A DNA stretch of 64,000 nucleotides. Source: Micromonospora rhizosphaerae. GTDB taxonomy: Bacteria > Actinomycetota > Actinomycetes > Mycobacteriales > Micromonosporaceae. The position numbers and the translations under genes were made by a program. The notes below the pieces were generated by a model. It searched no databases. It was not told the DNA's origin and saw nothing but the letters and a program-made list of their open reading frames with translations. This document shows, piece after piece, positions 58,978 to 64,000 of this stretch (its first letter is position 1; every line of letters starts with the position of its first letter). The stretch covers positions 6,448,001 to 6,512,000 of the forward strand of contig NZ_FMHV01000002.1 in the NCBI RefSeq assembly GCF_900091465.1, written 5' to 3'.

Positions 58978-60681
58978 TCACCGCCTCCGGCGCAGGGAGC
59001 GCACGAAGGGCAACGCGAGGATAACAGCGAGCACCCAGGTGACGGCGATGAGGATCGACACGCCGGCCGGGTCGTCCACGTCGTCGAGGGCGGCGCCGAG
59101 CGTGCAGAGCAGCGCCAGCCCGCCGATCAGGACGGCCAGGACGGCCGTGGTGATCACCGTGCCCTTGGCCGACCAGTTGATCGCGGGCGAGTCGGCGGCG
59201 CCGGCCGACGCGGCCGGCGTTGGCGCCGACGGCGGGGCGGGCTGCGGGATGTGCTCCGGCGGGCGCGCCGGCATGTCCACCCGTCGCTCGGGCCCGATCT
59301 GGCTGTCCAGGAACTGGATCGCCGCCGGATGCAGGTCGAACAGGGTGGGCTCGATCCGGATCGAGATGGCGTCGTGGCCGGTGAGCTGGCGGGCCCCGTC
59401 CGGCCAGGCCAGCATGGCCGCGCACTCGGCGTACCGGACGGTGAGCAGGCCGTCCGGGGCGACGTAGCTGACGCCGTCCGCGCCGACCCGCAACTCGACG
59501 TCGCCCTCCTTCGACCGGTACGCGGTGCCGTCGACGGCGTGGGTCGAGCAGCCGGGCGCCTCGACGAAGCCCGCCCAGTCCGCGCTGCTGCCCTCGGGCA
59601 CCATCAGCAGGGCCGAGCCCATCACCTCCTGGGCCACCTCGTGCAGGTCGGCGAGGGTGACTGCCTTGAGCTCGGCGCGGTACTCGTCCACCGACAGGTT
59701 CGGGTAGCCGGTCAGCAGGTTGAACGCGTGCGTCGGCAGCATGGCGGCGTGCACCTCGGCGACGCCGAGCGAGTCGGCGACCTTGCTGGTGTGTGCGTCG
59801 AGGTCGGCCTGCTCGATCCGCCCCACCGCCAGTTTGGCCAGCACGTCGACGAACCCGCCGAGCACGGCGTCCTGCTTGTCGGGCAGCGCGTCGGCGAGGG
59901 CCCGCAGGTTGCTGTACCCGTCGCCGCGGGGCTCGTACCCGGCCGTGACGGTGTAGGAGAAGCCGCCCTCCTGCCGCAGCGAGCGGAACAGCTCCCGTTC
60001 CAGCACCCCGGCGAAGACGCTGGCGGCGGTACGCCGGCGGATCACCGCGTCGAGCGCGACGCACCTGCTCCCGCTCACGAAGTACGCCGGGGTCTGCGGC
60101 AGCGCGGAGGAGGCGGCCGGGACCGGCTGCCGGTACCCGCCGGGCAGCGGCAGCCGGAGTCCCGCCGGCACCCGGTCGCCGGCGATCCAGAGCACCGCGT
60201 TCTCCCGGGTGAAGTACCTGGCCGCCCACGTCCGCAGGTCGTCGGGGCCGAGCATCGGCAGCCCGAACTCCGGGTAGCTGGTCAGCCCGTGGTCGCGGGC
60301 CCCGTACCGCCACAGCGGCACGCCGTCCATCGCGCCGGGCGTACGGCTGCTCCACTCCGTCCGGAGGATCTCCTTCTCCATCTCCAGCCGCGGCATGGGC
60401 GGCTGGTGCAGGTGGTGGCAGACCGCGGTGAGGAACGCCGCGATGTCCTGTTCGGAGCCCTGGGTGTGGAAGTAGGTGAACACCGCGCCGGTGGCGCCGT
60501 TGTAGTGGTAGTCCGCCAGGCCGAGGGGCGCCAGGGCCAGATGCTCCAGCAGGTGGGTGACGCCGGCCCGGGCCAGCGTCTCGTCGGCGGTGCCGACCCG
60601 GAAGACCAGCCCCGCGTGCATCGGCCCGCCGGTCGGGGCGAGCAGCGTGGGAACACCGTCGATCTCGAACTGCCGGATCAT
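58978..60681 (-). CDS. Membrane-anchored M16 metallopeptidase (cassette copy 1)
   Basis: A 567 aa protein. An M16 N-domain has the inverted zinc motif HLLEH (His43, Glu46, His47), with downstream glutamates E102 and E109 in EMEKEILRTEW as candidate third ligand. The second M16-type half has LFRSLRQEGGFSYTV, the Arg/Tyr substrate-side motif. After residue ~410 comes a strand-rich, PH-like segment (GDVELRVGADGVSYV, then TVRYAECAAMLAWPDG), a Pro-rich linker with APPSAPTPAASAG, and two C-terminal transmembrane helices (about 510-532 and 543-562) ending in RRR. ATG 60681 overlaps the TPR-like stop (ATGA), so translation is coupled. It is about 70% alike by eye to the 61706 gene over its first 110 residues. 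Confidence 0.85.
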   Translation of the reverse strand: MIRQFEIDGVPTLLAPTGGPMHAGLVFRVGTADETLARAGVTHLLEHLALAPLGLADYHYNGATGAVFTYFHTQGSEQDIAAFLTAVCHHLHQPPMPRLEMEKEILRTEWSSRTPGAMDGVPLWRYGARDHGLTSYPEFGLPMLGPDDLRTWAARYFTRENAVLWIAGDRVPAGLRLPLPGGYRQPVPAASSALPQTPAYFVSGSRCVALDAVIRRRTAASVFAGVLERELFRSLRQEGGFSYTVTAGYEPRGDGYSNLRALADALPDKQDAVLGGFVDVLAKLAVGRIEQADLDAHTSKVADSLGVAEVHAAMLPTHAFNLLTGYPNLSVDEYRAELKAVTLADLHEVAQEVMGSALLMVPEGSSADWAGFVEAPGCSTHAVDGTAYRSKEGDVELRVGADGVSYVAPDGLLTVRYAECAAMLAWPDGARQLTGHDAISIRIEPTLFDLHPAAIQFLDSQIGPERRVDMPARPPEHIPQPAPPSAPTPAASAGAADSPAINWSAKGTVITTAVLAVLIGGLALLCTLGAALDDVDDPAGVSILIAVTWVLAVILALPFVRSLRRRR

Positions 60682-61640
60682 CGTGGGCTGCCCTTCGCGT
60701 ACGCCTCGGCGCGCATCCGCTGGAACTCCTCGGCCGCGTCGCCGAGATAGTCGAACATCGACTCGTCGGCCAGTTGGCCGAGCGCCGCGAACTGCCCGGC
60801 CGCCGCCGACCACTCCCCCATCAGGCCGAAGGCCAGGGCGAAGGTGCTGCGGACGGAGACCCAGCCGGGGACGTGCCGGAATTCCGGGTGCCACACCGAC
60901 CGGTGCGCCGCCTCCTGGATCTCCTGCCGCACCTGGGGCGCGCGCAGGTAGTCGGCGGCCTGGCCGCGGTCGCCGAGGTCGAGGGCGTGTTCGAGGTGTC
61001 CCTCGATGACCAGCACACCGTTGAGCGACCCGGGTGGCGCGCTCCGCATGCACTCCAGGGCGAACCCGTGGGTGGCCTCCCAACTGCCGCCCCACTTCGG
61101 GCAGAGCTTCTGCAGCAGCGAGGACTGCGCCGGCCGGTGGTGCGGCTGGTGCTTGGCGAGCTGGTCGTAGCGGCGGCGCGCCTCGGACTGGTGGAGTTCG
61201 AGGCCGCGGGCGCTGGTGACCCGGAGGTACCAGGCGGTCACGTAGTTGGGATGCCGGGCGGTGACGTCGATGAGGACCGTCTCGGCCTGCCGCAGGTACG
61301 CGTGGAACTGCTCGAACTGCTCCCGGCTGACGTGCTGCGCCCGGTAGCCGGTGCGGATCCGCCACCCGGTGCGGATGAGGGTGGCGGCGAGCAGGCTCGC
61401 CGCGACCGGCTCGCCGGGCTGCCGGGCGACCACCGAGCGCAGGAACGGCTCGGTGCCCTCCAGCTCGCCGCACTGGAGGGTGAAGAGCGAGATGCCGTTC
61501 CAGTCCAGCCCGCCGACCACCTGCCGGACCGTGGGCCAGTCACCGGCGGCCAGCGCCGCCCGCATCCGGCCCAGCTCGGGATACGCGGTCGCGGGGTCGA
61601 AGCTGGGTGCCGGGAGGGGGGCGGGCATGGCGGCGATCAT
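60678..61640 (-). CDS. TPR-like helical repeat protein (cassette copy 1)
   Basis: A 320 aa soluble, nearly all-helical protein with repeat-like stretches (MRAALAAGDWPTVRQVVGG, YLRQAETVLIDVTARHPNYVTAWYLR, LALAFGLMGEWSAAAGQFAALG) that suggest tetratricopeptide-type helical hairpins. Conserved blocks CPKWGGSWE, HPEFRHVPGW and AEAYAKG recur in the second copy. No catalytic motif or signal peptide. It ends by ATGA overlap with the M16 peptidase gene, so the pair probably works together as adaptor and protease. The start could also be an internal ATG at 61628. Confidence 0.78.
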   Translation of the reverse strand: MIAAMPAPLPAPSFDPATAYPELGRMRAALAAGDWPTVRQVVGGLDWNGISLFTLQCGELEGTEPFLRSVVARQPGEPVAASLLAATLIRTGWRIRTGYRAQHVSREQFEQFHAYLRQAETVLIDVTARHPNYVTAWYLRVTSARGLELHQSEARRRYDQLAKHQPHHRPAQSSLLQKLCPKWGGSWEATHGFALECMRSAPPGSLNGVLVIEGHLEHALDLGDRGQAADYLRAPQVRQEIQEAAHRSVWHPEFRHVPGWVSVRSTFALAFGLMGEWSAAAGQFAALGQLADESMFDYLGDAAEEFQRMRAEAYAKGSPR

Positions 61641-61705
61641 AGGCGATCACCGCCGGCCGGTGACCCCCTGACCAGGCTCTTCCCGCACTGCGGGCGCGGT
61701 GGGCG

Positions 61706-63409
61706 TCAGCGGCGTCGCCGCCGGAGCAGCACGATGGGCAGCGCGAGGACGACCGTGACCAGCCAGCACACCACGACCATGCCCCACAGCCAGCCCTCGT
61801 CGCCGTCCGCCTCGTCGGTGATGAACATGCTGAGGGTGAGCAGCAGGCTGATCCCGCCGACGCCGAGGGTGGCGAGCCCGCTGAGCACCATGACCGGGAT
61901 CTCCCACCAGGAGCGCTTCGCCGGGGCCGGCCGCTGCTGCGACTGCCGCCGGTTGGCCGCCGCGTACGGCTGGGGGATCTGCTCCGGCGGCCGGGCCGGC
62001 ATGGGGAGCCGACGGTCGGCTGGCACCTGCTGGTCGATGACGTGAATGGCGCCCGGGTGCAGGTCGAACAGCGTCGGCTCGATGTGCACCGAGATGGCGT
62101 CGTAGCCGATCAGCCGGCGGGCCCCGTCCGGCCAGGCGAGCATGGCCGCGCACTCGGCGTACCGGACGGTGTGCGGGCCGCCGGGGCCGAGGTAGCTCAC
62201 CCCGTCGACGCCGACCCGCAGCTCGGCGTCGCCCTCTCGTTGCTGGTACGCGGTGCCCGTCACCGTGTGCGTGGAGCGGGTCGGCGCCTCGGTGAAGCCG
62301 GCCCAGTCGGCGGTGTGTCCGTCCGGCACCATGAGCAGCGCCGTGGCGGTGACCTCCTGCACCACCTGGTGCAGGTCGGCGAGGGTGACGCTGTTCAGCT
62401 CCGCCCGCAGTTCGTCGACCGTCAGGTTCGGCTCGCCGGTCAGCAGGTTGAGCGCGCAGGTGGGCAGCCGGTCCGCGTCCACCTCGGGCGAGGCGAGGGC
62501 GTCCTCCCGCTTGGCCACGGCGGCCTCCAGGTCGGCCTGTTCGATCCGCCCGACCCGCAGCTTGGCCAGCACGTCGATGAAGCCGCCGAGCACCGCGTCC
62601 TGCTTCTCGGGCAGCGCGTCGGCGAGCGCGCGCAGGGTGGCGTACCCGTCCCCGCGCGGCTGGTACGAGGTGTCGATGGCGTAGGAGAGGCCGTCCTCCT
62701 GCCGCAGCGACCGGAAGAGCTCGCGTTCCAGCACGTCGGCGAGGACGCTCGCGGTGCTCCGGCGGCGCACGACCGAGTCCAGCACCACCGCCCGCGAGCC
62801 GTTGGCGAAGTACGCGGGGGTGGTCGGCAGCGCCGACGACGCGGCCGGGACCGGTTGCCGTACGCCGGCCGGCAGCGCCAGCCGCAGCCCGGCCGGCACC
62901 CGGTCGCCGGCGATCCAGAGCACCGCGTTCTCCGGGGTGAACCAGCGGGCCGCCCACTGCCGCAGGTCGTGCTCGGTCAGCGTGGGCAGGCCGAACTCCG
63001 CGAAGCTGATCAGCCCGTGGTCGCGGGCGCCGTGCCGCCAGAACGGGATCTCCCGGACCGGTGCGCTGCCCCGGCTGCTCCACTCGGTCCGCAGGATCTC
63101 CTTCTCCACCTCCAGCCGGCCCATCGGCAGGTCGTGGATGGTGCGGCAGACGGCGGTGAGGAAGCCGGCGACGTCCTCCTCCGAGCCCTGCATGTAGAAG
63201 GAGGTGTAGGTCGACGCGGTGGCGCCGTTGAAGTGGTAGTCGGCCAGCCCGAGCGGGGCCAGCGCGAGGTGTTCGAGCAGGTGCGTGATGCCCCTGCGGG
63301 GCAGCGTCTCGTCGGCGGTGCCGACCCGGAAGGTGAGCCCCGCGCGCAACGGCCCGGAGGTGGGGGCGAGCAGCGTGGGCACCCCGTCGACGTCCAGTTG
63401 GCGGATCAT
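61706..63409 (-). CDS. Membrane-anchored M16 metallopeptidase (cassette copy 2)
   Basis: A 567 aa paralogue of the 58978-60681 protein, with exactly the same length. HLLEH (His43/Glu46/His47), EVEKEILRTEW and LFRSLRQEDGLSYAI are all conserved, so both copies look catalytically intact. The strand-rich domain (about 410-485) is conserved, while the linker is Gln/Arg/Ala-rich and the two transmembrane helices differ in sequence. It starts at ATG 63409, overlapping the upstream helical-repeat stop (ATGA). The differences are concentrated outside the catalytic core, consistent with retained activity and shifted targeting. Confidence 0.85.
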   Translation of the reverse strand: MIRQLDVDGVPTLLAPTSGPLRAGLTFRVGTADETLPRRGITHLLEHLALAPLGLADYHFNGATASTYTSFYMQGSEEDVAGFLTAVCRTIHDLPMGRLEVEKEILRTEWSSRGSAPVREIPFWRHGARDHGLISFAEFGLPTLTEHDLRQWAARWFTPENAVLWIAGDRVPAGLRLALPAGVRQPVPAASSALPTTPAYFANGSRAVVLDSVVRRRSTASVLADVLERELFRSLRQEDGLSYAIDTSYQPRGDGYATLRALADALPEKQDAVLGGFIDVLAKLRVGRIEQADLEAAVAKREDALASPEVDADRLPTCALNLLTGEPNLTVDELRAELNSVTLADLHQVVQEVTATALLMVPDGHTADWAGFTEAPTRSTHTVTGTAYQQREGDAELRVGVDGVSYLGPGGPHTVRYAECAAMLAWPDGARRLIGYDAISVHIEPTLFDLHPGAIHVIDQQVPADRRLPMPARPPEQIPQPYAAANRRQSQQRPAPAKRSWWEIPVMVLSGLATLGVGGISLLLTLSMFITDEADGDEGWLWGMVVVCWLVTVVLALPIVLLRRRRR

Positions 63410-64000
63410 CGGGCGCCACCCTTCGCGTACGCCTCGGAGCGGAAGTGGTCGAGCGTCTGCCTGCCGGACAGGTAGGACCAGGGGTACTCGCTGCCCAGGT
63501 GCCCCAGGGCGGCGAACTGGGCCGCCGCCGCGGCCCACTGGTCCATCAGCCCGAACCAGAGGGCGAAGACGGACCGGGTGGAGACCCACCCGGGTTCGTG
63601 CCGGAAGTGCGGGTGCAGCACGGAGCGCTTCGCGGCCGCCCAGATGTCCTGCACCACGCGCGGATCCCGCGCGTACGCGGCCCGCTCGCCGTCGGTGTCG
63701 AAGGCGTACCACCGCTCGAAGTGCGCGTCGGCGAGCAGGACGCCGTTCTGCGCGCCCTCCGGCGCGGCGAGCATGCGCTCCCGCGCGAACGTGAAGACGT
63801 CGTCCCAGGTGCCGCCCCACTTGGGGCAGAGCTGCTGGAGCAGGGCCGACTGCGAACGCCGGTCGTGCGGCGCGTACCGGGCGAGCCGGTCGTAGCGGCG
63901 GCGCGCCTCGGCCTGGCCCAGCTGCAGACCCATCGCGGTGGTGAGGCGCTCCTGCCAGGCAATGACGTTGCCGGGGTCGCGGGCGCAGACGTCGATCAGG
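63406..64000 (-). CDS. TPR-like helical repeat protein (cassette copy 2), 5' end beyond window
   Basis: The frame stays open to the right edge, giving the last ~197 codons of a protein parallel to the 60678 gene: LCPKWGGTWDDVFTF, HPHFRHEPGWVSTRSVFALWFGLMDQWAAAAAQFAALG and SEAYAKG match in order. The start lies beyond base 64000. The stop overlaps the M16 start (ATGA), as in copy 1. Confidence 0.82.
   Translation of the reverse strand, partial: LIDVCARDPGNVIAWQERLTTAMGLQLGQAEARRRYDRLARYAPHDRRSQSALLQQLCPKWGGTWDDVFTFARERMLAAPEGAQNGVLLADAHFERWYAFDTDGERAAYARDPRVVQDIWAAAKRSVLHPHFRHEPGWVSTRSVFALWFGLMDQWAAAAAQFAALGHLGSEYPWSYLSGRQTLDHFRSEAYAKGGAR

Larger units (their letters stand above)
58978..64000 (-). 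repeat. Tandem duplication of helical-repeat/M16 peptidase two-gene cassette
   Basis: Two head-to-tail units with identical gene order and coupling (helical-repeat stop overlapping M16 ATG). They are separated by 65 bp, and each encodes a 567 aa M16 protein. Protein similarity is clear throughout, including the helical-repeat partner. The second unit continues off the window, so more copies may follow. Confidence 0.85.

Overview
This 64 kb window is very GC-rich, with strong G/C preference in third codon positions, frequent GTG starts and densely packed genes. It comes from a high-GC actinobacterium. An actinobacterial c-di-AMP riboswitch, a mycothiol-type DinB/maleylpyruvate isomerase family, a DUF3145 gene, an F420-type LLM oxidoreductase and a HelD RNA-polymerase recycling factor together suggest Micromonosporaceae (Micromonospora-like). 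That family assignment is inferred from gene families, not from a marker gene.

Layout. 1-7 kb: an acyl-CoA carboxylase beta subunit (5' cut by the window edge), then a giant single-chain biotin carboxylase/BCCP/carboxyltransferase of 1816 aa. 7-13 kb: a methyltransferase facing a GTGA-coupled pair (polyprenyl-phosphate GT2 glycosyltransferase and a GT-C-like polytopic membrane protein), then a GH3 lipoprotein and DUF3145. 13.8-26.9 kb: housekeeping and envelope genes, namely beta-carbonic anhydrase, an alpha/beta hydrolase, HelD, a CDF metal exporter, a c-di-AMP riboswitch ahead of a secreted M15-like wall hydrolase, a STAS protein, a BON protein and a DsbA-like thioredoxin. Two decayed genes lie here: a surE missing its 5' end and a membrane protein with two frameshifts. 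26.9-33.6 kb: a 934 aa LuxR-type ATPase regulator, a trans-acting enoyl reductase family protein, a MerR regulator fused to a DNA sliding-clamp-like domain, and serS. 33.7-40.6 kb: a flavin/Fe-S NuoF-like protein coupled to a haem-type transmembrane protein, then an ABC exporter plus two-component system operon. 40.7-50.9 kb: an ordinary accessory mix of hydrolase, site-2 protease, MarR, alditol oxidase, LLM oxidoreductase, ArsR/SRPBCC pair and FAD monooxygenase/TetR pair.

51.3-58.8 kb is a decayed genomic island integrated at the 3' end of a CAT-anticodon tRNA gene (58829-58902, minus strand). A perfect 43-bp copy of the tRNA 3' half lies at 57931 and a degenerate 45-bp copy at 51317, so at least two elements seem to have accreted. 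Cargo includes an Lrp/AsnC regulator with a divergent SMP-30/gluconolactonase gene, a 36-codon nadE stub, a double-GNAT protein, a UPF0158 protein, a DUF2089/membrane/SHOCT-like operon, a tnpB relic and a GNAT gene. No intact integrase is visible.

58.9-64 kb holds a tandem duplication of a two-gene cassette: a helical-repeat protein, then, by ATGA coupling, a 567 aa membrane-anchored M16 metallopeptidase. The second cassette runs off the right edge. I do not recognise this as a described system and consider it, with the tRNA-nested island and the MerR-clamp fusion, the most interesting material here.
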